Source of the DNA: Streptomyces sp. NRRL F-2580
GTDB taxonomy: Bacteria > Actinomycetota > Actinomycetes > Streptomycetales > Streptomycetaceae
Length of the DNA stretch: 64,000 bases
Direction: 5' to 3'
Assembly (NCBI RefSeq): GCF_000720115.1
Contig: NZ_JOIR01000005.1
Span: 387,195-451,194 of the forward strand
The first letter of the stretch is position 1. The number at the start of each line of letters is the position of its first letter. Shown in pieces: positions 23,181 through 33,627 of this stretch. The notes beneath the pieces are model-generated. The model was not told the origin of the DNA and did not search any database. It saw only the letters and a program-made list of their open reading frames with translations. The position numbers and the translations under genes are program-made.

Positions 23181-24128
23181 CTAGTCGCGCGGCCCGTCAG
23201 GCTCATGCTCCGGCGACGGCGCGTCCAGCATCAGGCCGGGCTCCGAGCCGTCGAGCGCGGCCGACGCCCGGGCGTCGGCCGCCGCGTCGGCGACCTCGGC
23301 CGGCCCGGGGCCTTCGGAAGCCGGGCCGGCCGGGGCCGGTTCTTCGGGCGCGGCCGTCGCCGGAGGCGAAGGGGCCGCGCGTTCCAGGAACCGCAGCAGT
23401 TCCACCGGAAACGGCAGCACCAGCGTCGAGTTCTTCTCGGCGGCGACCGCGACGACCGTCTGCAGCAGCCGCAGCTGCAGCGCCGCCGGCTGCTCCGACA
23501 TGACCTCCGCCGCCTCGGCCAGCTTGTGCGAGGCCTGCAGCTCCGCGTCCGCGTTGATCACGCGCGCCCGCCGCTCACGGTCCGCCTCCGCCTGCCGGGC
23601 CATCGACCGCTTCATCGTCTCCGGCAGGGAGACGTCCTTGATCTCGACCCGGTCGATCTGCACGCCCCAGCCCACCGCCGGGCTGTCGATCATCAGCTCC
23701 AGACCCTGGTTCAGCATCTCCCGGTTGGACAGCAGATCGTCCAGGTCGGACTTTCCGATGATCGACCTGAGCGAGGTCTGCGCCATCTGCGAGACCGCGA
23801 ACCGGTAGTCCTCCACCGCCACGATCGCGCTCGCCGGGTCGACGACCTTGAAGTACACGACCGCGTCCACCCGCACGGTGACGTTGTCCCGGGTGATGCC
23901 CTCCTGCGCGGGCACCGGCAACGTCACGATCTGCATGTTCACCTTGTGGAGCCGGTCGATGACCGGAACGACCATCGCGAAGCCGGGCGGCCGTATCTGC
24001 TCGCGCAGTCTGCCGAAGCGGAAGACCAAGCCCCGCTCGTACTGCTTCACCACCCGGGCCGCGGCGCCCACGTAGATCCCGACGCCCACACCCGCGGCGA
24101 TCGCCGCTGTCAGCAGTTCTTCGACCAT
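23181..24128 (-). CDS. SPFH/band 7 (slipin) membrane protein
   Basis: A 315-residue stomatin-like protein. One N-terminal membrane segment (about 5-25, LLTAAIAAGVGVGIYVGAAA) is followed by the SPFH domain (YERGLVFRFGRLRE, PPGFAMVVPVIDR, GITRDNVTVRVDAVVYFKV, then the alpha-helical RQAEADRERRARVINADAE). The C-terminal 70 residues are Pro/Ala/Glu-rich and low complexity. Such proteins form membrane oligomers that organise lipids or proteases. No NfeD partner is adjacent. It ends a minus-strand run starting at 26096. Confidence 0.88.
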   Translation of the reverse strand: MVEELLTAAIAAGVGVGIYVGAAARVVKQYERGLVFRFGRLREQIRPPGFAMVVPVIDRLHKVNMQIVTLPVPAQEGITRDNVTVRVDAVVYFKVVDPASAIVAVEDYRFAVSQMAQTSLRSIIGKSDLDDLLSNREMLNQGLELMIDSPAVGWGVQIDRVEIKDVSLPETMKRSMARQAEADRERRARVINADAELQASHKLAEAAEVMSEQPAALQLRLLQTVVAVAAEKNSTLVLPFPVELLRFLERAAPSPPATAAPEEPAPAGPASEGPGPAEVADAAADARASAALDGSEPGLMLDAPSPEHEPDGPRD

Positions 24129-24170
24129 GACGGCCCCCTGCCGGACGTACCTTCCTACCTACGGTATGCC

Positions 24171-25073
24171 CTACAGCCAGGCCGCGAACTCCAGCAGCAG
24201 CTCCGCGTCGCGGCGCCGTCCGGCGGCCAGGGCCCGGTTGCCCGACTCCACGGCCCGGAAGAGCGTCCAGCCCCGCAGCCGGTCCCGGTCCACCTCCAGG
24301 GCGTCGGCCAGCTTGTTCACCCGGCGCCGGGCGCCCGCCGCCCCCGCCGACGAGGCCACTTGGTCCTCCAGCCGGTCCCGGACCAGCCGTGCCAGGTCGT
24401 ACGCCCGCTCGCCGACCAGCGGGTCGGGTCCCACCGTCAGCCACGGCGCCCGCTCGCCCGCGAGGACCTTGCCCTGCCGGAAGTTGCCGTGCAGCAGCAG
24501 TTCCTCCAGCGGGGCCGCGACCAGTTCCTCACGCATCGCCAGGGCCGTGTCGGCCAGGGCCCGGACCTCCGCCGGGGCCACCCGCAGCGCCGCCGCCTGC
24601 TGCCCGGTGCGCTCCGCCACCGTCTCCCAGACGTGCCCGGCCGGCGGGGCCACCCACAGCCTGCGCAGGGTGCCGCTGGCCTCCAGCAGCGCCTTCGCCT
24701 CCGGCAGCGACCGCAGCGACACCTCCGGGTGCAGCCGCTCCAGCAGCAGCGCCCCGTCGTCCTCGTGATGCCGGGTGTCGAGGATCCGTACGGCGCCGAA
24801 ACCGCCCCAGTGGGCCAGCGCGGCCAGTTCCCGGTCGGGCCGGGCGTGCGGCGGCGCCAGCTTCAGCGCGGCCGGGGTCCCGTCCGCGTACGTGACGAGG
24901 ACCACCAGGCTGCTGCGGCCGCCGGGCGCCTGGACCCGCTGGGCGCGTACCCCGCGCCGGGACAGCGCGGCCTCGGTGAGTCGGGGCAACTGCCCCAGCC
25001 AGTCCTCGTCCTGCGCCGTTTCCGGCATCTCGCCGAGCGCCCGTACAAGCCGCTGCGGCGGTTCGAAAGCCAT
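24171..25073 (-). CDS. Aminoglycoside phosphotransferase-fold protein, probable pseudokinase
   Basis: A 300-residue protein resembling the aminoglycoside-6-phosphotransferase/hydroxyurea kinase family in its C-terminal half: LLLHGNFRQGKVLAGERAPW then PLVGERAYDLARLVRDRL. In active members the first block reads HGD…GN and the second IDPK. Here the catalytic Asp position is N197, the following Asn position is K202, and the metal-binding Asp position is G215. The protein is therefore unlikely to transfer phosphate by the usual mechanism and should not be read as a resistance gene. The start ATG 25071-25073 lies 16 bp from the DUF4439 gene stop. Confidence 0.75.
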   Translation of the reverse strand: MAFEPPQRLVRALGEMPETAQDEDWLGQLPRLTEAALSRRGVRAQRVQAPGGRSSLVVLVTYADGTPAALKLAPPHARPDRELAALAHWGGFGAVRILDTRHHEDDGALLLERLHPEVSLRSLPEAKALLEASGTLRRLWVAPPAGHVWETVAERTGQQAAALRVAPAEVRALADTALAMREELVAAPLEELLLHGNFRQGKVLAGERAPWLTVGPDPLVGERAYDLARLVRDRLEDQVASSAGAAGARRRVNKLADALEVDRDRLRGWTLFRAVESGNRALAAGRRRDAELLLEFAAWL

Positions 25074-25089
25074 GCGTGCGTGGTCCCTT

Positions 25090-25557
25090 TCAGCTGTGCT
25101 GGGCCCGTTGCGCCTCGTCGGCGCGTTCCGCGAGCCCAGGGAAGGCTACGCCGACACCGCGCCAGCGTGCCGCGCGCACGGCCGCGGCGCTCAGCGCGTC
25201 GGCCGCCTCGCGGCGCAGCGGACCCTCCGCCGCGCGCACCAGATCGGAGTACGCACCCGCCACCCGGTCCTCGACCACCGCGGCCAGCCGTTCGGCGTCG
25301 GCCTGCCCGCGCACCTCGAACGGCAGCGCGTAAGCCGCCTCCGCGGGCCGGGGCGCACCGCCCAGTTCCCGTACGGTCCGGGCGAGCGCGTCACGGCGCG
25401 CGAGGTGGGCGCCGTACGCCTCACGGGCCTCGGTCGCGCGGGCGCCGGTGGTGCGGGCGCCGATCACCCCGTAGCCGTAGGCGGCCGCGTGCTCGGCGGC
25501 AAGTGCGGCCTGGGCGGCCTCCAGGGCCCGGCCGGCGGCGGGGGGTTCGGGCTTCAC
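25090..25557 (-). CDS. Ferritin-like DUF4439 protein
   Basis: A 155-residue, strongly helical, Ala/Arg-rich protein. The pattern EAAQAALAAEHAAAYGYGVIGAR near the N-terminus, with conserved Glu and His on one helix and the LARRDALARTV segment, is that of the DUF4439 ferritin-like family. Iron binding is not proven. It starts with GTG 25555-25557, which overlaps the lipoprotein gene's TGA (GTGA), so the two are coupled; DUF4439 proteins are usually found next to such a lipoprotein in actinobacteria. Confidence 0.75.
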   Translation of the reverse strand: MKPEPPAAGRALEAAQAALAAEHAAAYGYGVIGARTTGARATEAREAYGAHLARRDALARTVRELGGAPRPAEAAYALPFEVRGQADAERLAAVVEDRVAGAYSDLVRAAEGPLRREAADALSAAAVRAARWRGVGVAFPGLAERADEAQRAQHS

Positions 25558-26096
25558 GACGTGGCTCCGGGGGTCGAGGTCAGCAGGTACGCGTGGACGG
25601 CGCCGCAGGCGGCGACCGAGGCCAGCATCCGGGCCAGCTCGCCCGGGGCCCCGGCCAGATCGATGGTGCGGGCTTCCGACAGGCTCCGCTCGGCGTCCGC
25701 GAGGGCGGTCAGGGCTTCCGCGGGCTTCGGGGGCACCGGCTCGCCGCCCGGCGCGGGCGCGGCGGCCCCCGTGCCGCCCGAGGCGGACGCGGAGGGCGAC
25801 GGCGAGCCGGCCGAAGCCGGGGCCAGGGCCGCGGAGTGCGCGGCGACGGCGGCGCGCAGCGGCGCCAGCCGGGCGGCCAGGGCCGGATGGGCGGCGGCCG
25901 TGGCGTCGTAACGTTCCAGCAGGCGCGTACTGTCACGAACGGCCGCCTCCCGCATCCGCCGTTCGAGTGGAATCCCGCTCTCGCCTGCGGCCGGGCGGTC
26001 GTCGGAACACCCCGTCAGCAGCGCGGCTCCGGCCACGCCGGCGGCTCCGGCGAGCAGGCTCCGGCGCGAGGGTCTCGAAGGCAGAGTCCAGGGCAC
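25554..26096 (-). CDS. Small secreted lipoprotein, twin-arginine-like signal
   Basis: 180 residues if started at GTG 26094-26096, which has GAGGA seven bases upstream; a longer start at 26138 is possible. The N-terminus SRPSRRSLLAGAAGVAGAAL leads to the lipobox LLTGC, with RR typical of Tat signals. The mature part is helical with an internal Ser/Pro/Gly-rich stretch (SAGSPSPSASASGG). It is expected on the outer face of the membrane. It is divergent from rimP and coupled to the DUF4439 gene. Confidence 0.75.
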   Translation of the reverse strand: MPWTLPSRPSRRSLLAGAAGVAGAALLTGCSDDRPAAGESGIPLERRMREAAVRDSTRLLERYDATAAAHPALAARLAPLRAAVAAHSAALAPASAGSPSPSASASGGTGAAAPAPGGEPVPPKPAEALTALADAERSLSEARTIDLAGAPGELARMLASVAACGAVHAYLLTSTPGATS

Positions 26097-26252
26097 GGCG
26101 ACGTCCTCGGGGGTGATGGCGGGGCAGGGTGTGATCACGGTACCCGGGGCCCCGTCCACAGGGCGGACGGCAACACCCTCCGACACCGGATACCCTTTGA
26201 CCTGACACACGACGGAAATCACAACAGCACACGCGGCCGAGGAGTCACCCGG

Positions 26253-26786
26253 ATGAGCACCACCCAGAGCGACAGGCTGCGCGGACTGCTGGAGCCGCTC
26301 GTCGCCGCCAAGGGCCTGGACCTCGAAGAGATCGAGATGTCGCGGGCGGGCAAGCGCCGGATGCTGCGGATCATCGTGGACTCCGACGAGGGCGTGGAGC
26401 TGGACGCGTGTGCGGAGCTGAGTCGCGAGGTCTCCGACAAGCTCGACGAAACCGATGTGATGCTCGACGAAACCGATGTGATGGGTGAGGACGAGTACGT
26501 CCTCGAAGTGAGCTCGCCGGGCGCCGACCGCCCGCTGACCGAGCACCGTCACTACGTGCGGGCCATCGGCCGTCTCGTGAAGTTCCAGCTGTCCGCCGGG
26601 GGGGACGAGGCCGCCGGGGAACTGGTCGCCCGCATCCTCGACGTCGACGACGAGGGACTGGACCTCGAAGTCCCGGGCGTGAAGGGCCGCAAGGCGACCG
26701 CCCGCCGTATCGCTTTTACCGACATCGCCAAGGCGCGTGTCGAGATCGAGTTCAACCGCAAGGACAAGAAGGAAGAGGAGGCGTAG
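26253..26786 (+). CDS. rimP: Ribosome maturation factor RimP, with a 7-residue duplication
   Basis: A 177-residue RimP needed for 30S subunit maturation. The family pattern is clear: [20 protein letters not shown], then [14 protein letters not shown] and the C-terminal SH3-like domain (IGRLVKFQL…). RimP is usually 150-170 residues long; here LDETDVM occurs twice in a row before [13 protein letters not shown] because of an exact 21-bp DNA duplication. GAGGAG lies upstream of ATG 26253. Its stop is 2 bp before nusA, beginning the rimP-nusA-ylxR-infB operon. Confidence 0.95.
   Translation: MSTTQSDRLRGLLEPLVAAKGLDLEEIEMSRAGKRRMLRIIVDSDEGVELDACAELSREVSDKLDETDVMLDETDVMGEDEYVLEVSSPGADRPLTEHRHYVRAIGRLVKFQLSAGGDEAAGELVARILDVDDEGLDLEVPGVKGRKATARRIAFTDIAKARVEIEFNRKDKKEEEA
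26442..26483 (+). repeat. 21-bp perfect tandem duplication inside rimP
   Basis: Units at 26442-26462 and 26463-26483 are identical and keep the frame, duplicating the peptide LDETDVM. The lack of any mismatch suggests a recent event. Confidence 0.97.
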
Positions 26787-26788
26787 CC

Positions 26789-27799
26789 GTGGACATCGAC
26801 ATGAGTGCCCTGCGGGGTCTGGTCCGGGAGAAGGAGATCTCCTTCGACCTGCTCGTCGAGGCGATCGAGTCGGCCCTCCTCATCGCGTACCACCGGACCG
26901 AGGGGAGCTTCCGCCGCGCACGCGTCGTGCTGGACCGCACCAACGGTCACGTGGTCGTGTGGGCGACGGAAGACCCGAGAGATCTCGAAGAGGGCCAGGA
27001 GCCCAAGGAGTTCGACGACACCCCGTCGGACTTCGGCCGGATCGCCGCGACGACCGCCAAGCAGGTGATCCTGCAGCGTCTGCGCGACGCCGAGGACGAC
27101 CTGACCTTCGGCGAGTTCGCCGGCCGTGAGGGCGACGTCATCACCGGCGTGGTGCAGCAGGGCAAGGACCCGAAGAACGTCCTCGTCGACATCGGCAAGC
27201 TGGAGGCCATCCTGCCGGTGCAGGAGCAGGTCCCCGGTGAGGAGTACACGCACGGTCTGCGCCTGAAGGCGTACGTCGTGCGGGTGGCGAAGGGTGTCCG
27301 CGGTCCGTCCGTGACCCTCTCCCGCACCCACCCCAACCTGGTGAAGAAGCTCTTCTCGCTGGAGGTCCCGGAGATCGCCGACGGCAGCGTCGAGATCTCG
27401 GCGATCGCGCGTGAGGCTGGTCACCGCACCAAGATCGCCGTGCGGTCCACCCGCTCGGGCCTGAACCCGAAGGGCGCCTGCATCGGCCCGATGGGCAGCC
27501 GCGTGCGCAACGTCATGGCCGAGCTGCACGGCGAGAAGATCGACATCGTCGACTGGTCGGACGACCCGGCGGAGATGGTCGCGAACGCGCTGTCACCCGC
27601 TCGGGTGAGCAAGGTCGAGGTCGTCGACTGGGACTCCCGGTCCGCCCGGGTGACCGTGCCCGACTACCAGCTGTCGCTGGCCATCGGCAAGGAGGGCCAG
27701 AACGCCCGCCTCGCCGCGCGGCTCACCGGCTGGCGCATCGACATCCGTCCCGACACCGAGGCGTCCCCGGACGCGGACCGGGACCAGGGCGGGGAATAA
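26789..27799 (+). CDS. nusA: Transcription termination/antitermination factor NusA
   Basis: This 336-residue actinobacterial NusA binds RNA polymerase and nascent RNA. It has the N-terminal polymerase-binding domain ([20 protein letters not shown]), an S1 domain ([20 protein letters not shown]) and two KH domains ([37 protein letters not shown]). It lacks the acidic repeats of the longer E. coli protein, as expected for this phylum. GTG 26789 starts 2 bp after rimP, with its GAGGAG site inside the rimP end, showing tight coupling. Confidence 0.97.
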   Translation: MDIDMSALRGLVREKEISFDLLVEAIESALLIAYHRTEGSFRRARVVLDRTNGHVVVWATEDPRDLEEGQEPKEFDDTPSDFGRIAATTAKQVILQRLRDAEDDLTFGEFAGREGDVITGVVQQGKDPKNVLVDIGKLEAILPVQEQVPGEEYTHGLRLKAYVVRVAKGVRGPSVTLSRTHPNLVKKLFSLEVPEIADGSVEISAIAREAGHRTKIAVRSTRSGLNPKGACIGPMGSRVRNVMAELHGEKIDIVDWSDDPAEMVANALSPARVSKVEVVDWDSRSARVTVPDYQLSLAIGKEGQNARLAARLTGWRIDIRPDTEASPDADRDQGGE

Positions 27800-27968
27800 A
27801 CCGGTACCGGCCGGGGCTACCCGGACGGTAGACAGGGCGTACGGCCGCCGCCGAGGCGGTGCCGTACGGCCGCTGCGAAGGCAGCGGATCAAGACAACAC
27901 AACAGCCGTTCGATTTTTCACCCGCCACTTGTCGGGAGAGAGGTCGGTGCGGGGAGGTAGACTTAGGC

Positions 27969-28256
27969 GTGTCTGGCCGGACGCAAGCCCGCGCATGCCC
28001 CGAACGCACCTGTGTGGGGTGTCGGGAGCGAGCGGCCAAGAGCGATCTGCTGCGGATCGTGGCGATCGAGGACGCATGCGTCCCCGATCCTCGCGGTACG
28101 CTGCCCGGCCGGGGTGCCTACGTGCACCCCGCCGTGGTCTGCCTCGACCAGGCGGTCCGCCGCCGAGCGTTCCCCCGGGCCCTTCGGTCCGCCGGAGCAC
28201 TCGACACGGCGGAACTGCGCAAAGCCCTGGTCGACGAGGCCGGGGCCACACCGTAA
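27969..28256 (+). CDS. ylxR: YlxR (DUF448) RNA-binding protein
   Basis: A 95-residue protein with the YlxR signature [17 protein letters not shown] followed by [15 protein letters not shown] and [16 protein letters not shown]. The family is a small nucleic-acid-binding protein encoded between nusA and infB in many bacteria. The start is GTG 27969; GGGAGG at 27951-27956 is a rather distant ribosome site and TAGACT (27958-27963) looks like a -10, so a separate promoter giving a nearly leaderless message is possible. Confidence 0.9.
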   Translation: MSGRTQARACPERTCVGCRERAAKSDLLRIVAIEDACVPDPRGTLPGRGAYVHPAVVCLDQAVRRRAFPRALRSAGALDTAELRKALVDEAGATP

Positions 28257-28322
28257 GACGTAGAACGGCACGGATACCCCGTGCGGTCAGGTACCTCGCG
28301 AGTTGGAAGTAGGTCGAGATTG

Positions 28323-28355
28323 CGATGAGCACTCGATGAGTACGCGATGAGTACG
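28323..28355 (+). repeat. Three tandem 11-bp units in the infB leader
   Basis: CGATGAGCACT, CGATGAGTACG and CGATGAGTACG follow one another at 28323, 28334 and 28345. Each contains ATGAGYAC and sets up the micro-ORFs described separately. Confidence 0.9.
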
Positions 28356-28367
28356 CCCATGAAGTAG
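28325..28367 (+). CDS. Three overlapping micro-ORFs in the infB leader (MSTR, MSTR, MSTPMK)
   Basis: ATG at 28325 encodes MSTR and stops at TGA 28337-28339. ATG 28336 overlaps that stop (ATGA), encodes MSTR again and stops at 28348-28350. ATG 28347 overlaps in turn and encodes MSTPMK, ending in TAG 28365-28367. infB starts 37 bases later. Such stop-start chains would let one ribosome pass through all three. No strong ribosome site precedes the first ATG (GGTCGAG is nearest). Translation is hypothetical. Confidence 0.35.
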
Positions 28368-28371
28368 CAAC

Positions 28372-28391
28372 GGTCCGGCGTAACCCGGACC
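28372..28391 (+). promoter_or_regulatory. Leader hairpin just before the infB ribosome site
   Basis: GGTCCGG (28372-28378) pairs with CCGGACC (28385-28391), loop of 6. The infB Shine-Dalgarno AAAAGGAG begins 2 bases downstream, so the hairpin could modulate initiation together with the micro-ORFs. Confidence 0.5.
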
Positions 28392-28404
28392 TAAAAGGAG
28401 CGAA

Positions 28405-31527
<3,123 letters not shown>

Positions 31528-31566
31528 GCGCGAGGCGGTTCGCACCGTGTCGTAACTCGTAACACC

Positions 31567-31601
31567 GGGGCCGGTCGGCGGAATATCCGTCGATCGGCCC
31601 C
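31567..31601 (+). terminator. Hairpin after infB
   Basis: GGGGCCGGTCG (31567-31577) pairs with CGATCGGCCCC (31591-31601), with one G-T pair. No T-tract follows, so termination may be partial before the DUF503 and rbfA genes. Confidence 0.6.
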
Positions 31602-31652
31602 GGCCGTTGCGTGTACGGTTCTGGTGACCCGGCCGCGCGAGCGCCGGGTGAT

Positions 31653-31676
31653 CCTGCCGGGCGAGGGCCCGGCAGG
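31653..31676 (+). promoter_or_regulatory. Hairpin in the leader of the DUF503 gene
   Basis: CCTGCCGGGC (31653-31662) pairs perfectly with GCCCGGCAGG (31667-31676) around GAGG. It lies 36 bp before the DUF503 gene. It could be a second terminator or a leader structure. Confidence 0.45.
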
Positions 31677-31712
31677 CCACCGAACCCGCACCGGCGGGAT
31701 ATCCGGAACTGC

Positions 31713-32006
31713 ATGTACGTGGGGACTCTGTCCTTCGACCTGCTCCTCGGCGACGTCCACTCGCTGAAGGAGAAACGCTCCGTCGTCCGGCCCATCGTGG
31801 CCGAGCTCCAACGCAAGTTCTCCGTGAGCGCGGCTGAAGTGGGCGACCAGGACCTGCACCGCAGGGCCCGTATAGGGGTCGCTCTGGTGAGCGGGGACAC
31901 GGGGTTCCTCTCGGATGTACTGGACCGCTGCGAGCGGCTGGTCGCGGCACGTCCGGAAGTGGAGCTGCTGTCCGTACGACGGCGCCTCCACGGTGATGAA
32001 GACTGA
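31713..32006 (+). CDS. DUF503 (YlxP-like) protein
   Basis: A 97-residue protein starting MYVGTLSFDLLLGDVHSLKEKRSVVRPIV, the hallmark of the DUF503/YlxP family, usually encoded between infB and rbfA. The family is small and dimeric and may bind RNA or ribosomes, but its role is not firmly known. No ribosome site is visible before ATG 31713. It is followed 28 bp later by rbfA. Confidence 0.9.
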   Translation: MYVGTLSFDLLLGDVHSLKEKRSVVRPIVAELQRKFSVSAAEVGDQDLHRRARIGVALVSGDTGFLSDVLDRCERLVAARPEVELLSVRRRLHGDED

Positions 32007-32034
32007 CAGCAAGACATAAGAAGGAGACGGACCA

Positions 32035-32496
32035 GTGGCCGACAATGCGCGGGCGAAGAAGCTGGCGGACCTCATCCGGGAGGTGGTGGCGGAGAAGCTG
32101 CAGCGTGGTGTCAAGGACCCCCGCCTCGGTACGCACGTGACCATCACGGACACCAGGGTCACCGGCGACCTGCGGGAGGCCACGGTCTTCTACACGGTCT
32201 ACGGAGACGACGAGGACCGCGCCAGCGCGGCAGCGGGCCTGGAGAGCGCCAAGGGCGTCCTGCGCTCCGCGGTCGGCCGGGCGGCGGGCACCAAGTTCAC
32301 GCCCACCCTGACCTTCGTCGCGGACGCCCTCCCGGAGAACGCCAAGACCATCGAGGACCTCCTCGAGAAGGCGCGCACCTCCGACGCCCAGGTGCGCGAG
32401 GTGTCCTCCGGCGCGCAGTACGCCGGCGACGCCGACCCGTACAAGAAGCCGGGCGAGGACGCCGACGACTCCGACGAGGACGCAGCCGCGGAATGA
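32035..32496 (+). CDS. rbfA: 30S ribosome-binding factor RbfA
   Basis: A 153-residue RbfA that aids late 16S rRNA processing. The family block is ARAKKLADLIREVVAEKLQRG, then DPRLGTHVTITDTRVTGDLREATVFYTV. The last 25 residues are acidic (GEDADDSDEDAAAE). GTG 32035 follows GAAGGAGA. Its TGA overlaps the truB ATG (ATGA), so rbfA and truB are coupled. Confidence 0.96.
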   Translation: MADNARAKKLADLIREVVAEKLQRGVKDPRLGTHVTITDTRVTGDLREATVFYTVYGDDEDRASAAAGLESAKGVLRSAVGRAAGTKFTPTLTFVADALPENAKTIEDLLEKARTSDAQVREVSSGAQYAGDADPYKKPGEDADDSDEDAAAE

Positions 32497-33401
32497 GCAC
32501 CAACGCAGGGAAGACGCCGGACGGCCTTGTCATCGTCGACAAGCCGTCCGGCTTCACTTCGCACGACGTGGTCGCCAAGATGCGCGGGATCGCCAAGACC
32601 CGCCGCGTCGGCCACGCCGGCACGCTCGACCCGATGGCGACGGGCGTGCTGGTCCTGGGCGTCGAGAAGGCCACCAAGCTCCTCGGCCACCTCGCGCTCA
32701 CGGAGAAGGAGTACCTCGGCACGATCCGGCTGGGGCAGAACACCCTGACGGACGACGCCGAAGGCGAGATCACCTCCTCCACGGACGCCGCCGGGGTCAC
32801 CCGGGACGCCGTGGACGCCGGCATCGCCAAGCTGTCCGGCGAGATCATGCAGGTCCCGTCCAAGGTCAGCGCCATCAAGATCAAGGGCGTGCGCTCCTAC
32901 AAGCGCGCCCGGGACGGGGAGGACTTCGAGATCCCGGCCCGTCCGGTGACCGTCTCCTCCTTCCAGGTGTACGACATGCGGGAGGCGGAGGCCGAGGACG
33001 GCACCAAGGTCGTCGACCTCGTCGTCTCCGTCGTCTGCTCCAGCGGTACGTACATCCGCGCCCTCGCCCGCGACCTGGGCGCCGACCTCGGCGTCGGCGG
33101 GCACCTGACCGCGTTGCGGCGCACCCGGGTGGGCCCGTACAAGCTCGACCGGGCGCGGACCCTGGACCAGCTCCAGGAGGAGCTGACCGTCATGCCCATC
33201 GACGAGGCGGCCGCCGCGGCCTTCCCGCGCTGGGACCTGGACGCCCGGCGGGCCTCGCTGCTCGCCAACGGCGTCCGGATCGACATGCCGGAGGAGTACG
33301 AGTCCGGCCGCACGATCGCGGTCTTCGGACCGCAGGGGCAGCTGCTCGGCCTCGTCGAGAGCAAGAACGGGAAGGCGAAGTCCCTCGCGGTCTTCGTCTG
33401 A
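32493..33401 (+). CDS. truB: tRNA pseudouridine(55) synthase
   Basis: This 302-residue enzyme makes pseudouridine-55 in the T-arm of tRNAs. The catalytic Asp is D46 in GHAGTLDPMATGVL, and VDKPSGFTSHDVV and the RALARDLG block are conserved. A C-terminal PUA-like part (residues about 245-300) is present. It overlaps rbfA by four bases and is followed by a hairpin terminator. Confidence 0.96.
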   Translation: MSTNAGKTPDGLVIVDKPSGFTSHDVVAKMRGIAKTRRVGHAGTLDPMATGVLVLGVEKATKLLGHLALTEKEYLGTIRLGQNTLTDDAEGEITSSTDAAGVTRDAVDAGIAKLSGEIMQVPSKVSAIKIKGVRSYKRARDGEDFEIPARPVTVSSFQVYDMREAEAEDGTKVVDLVVSVVCSSGTYIRALARDLGADLGVGGHLTALRRTRVGPYKLDRARTLDQLQEELTVMPIDEAAAAAFPRWDLDARRASLLANGVRIDMPEEYESGRTIAVFGPQGQLLGLVESKNGKAKSLAVFV

Positions 33402-33410
33402 TCCTTTGAC

Positions 33411-33452
33411 GTGGAACGGTGAGCGCACATGGACTGCTGCTCACCGCTCCAC
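33411..33452 (+). terminator. Terminator hairpin after truB
   Basis: A 14-bp stem with one mismatch (33411-33424 with 33439-33452) begins 9 bp after the truB stop codon. It has no T-tract. It closes the rimP-truB gene group. Confidence 0.7.
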
Positions 33453-33492
33453 GACCCCCCTCGGGTAGGTCTCTATCCACCCGGACCCCCGT

Positions 33493-33525
33493 ATTCACCC
33501 GTCCGAGCAGGCGCTCGGAGTGAAT
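33493..33525. promoter_or_regulatory. Nested inverted repeat upstream of the protease/NTPase gene
   Basis: ATTCAC (33493-33498) pairs with GTGAAT (33520-33525), enclosing CCGAGC (33503-33508) and GCTCGG (33513-33518). A -10-like TACCGT lies about 60 bp downstream. The symmetry suggests an operator or an RNA hairpin. Confidence 0.35.
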
Positions 33526-33627
33526 GGAGGGAGCGTAAGGGGGCGCGTTCGCCTCGCGTGCTTTTCGTGCTGATCTTCACCTGCCTACCGTCGTGACCAC
33601 GGGGCGTTGCGGGGGAGTGGTGCGGCC

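Noticed and set aside
24171-25073. Aminoglycoside resistance gene
   Set aside because: The catalytic Asp and metal-binding Asp positions are occupied by Asn and Gly, so resistance by phosphorylation is not supported.
21480-26252. A very long plus-strand open frame running from proS into rimP
   Set aside because: Only the last 177 codons (rimP) are real. The rest is out of frame with proS or antisense to slipin, kinase-like and ferritin-like genes, with Arg/Gly/Pro-rich composition.
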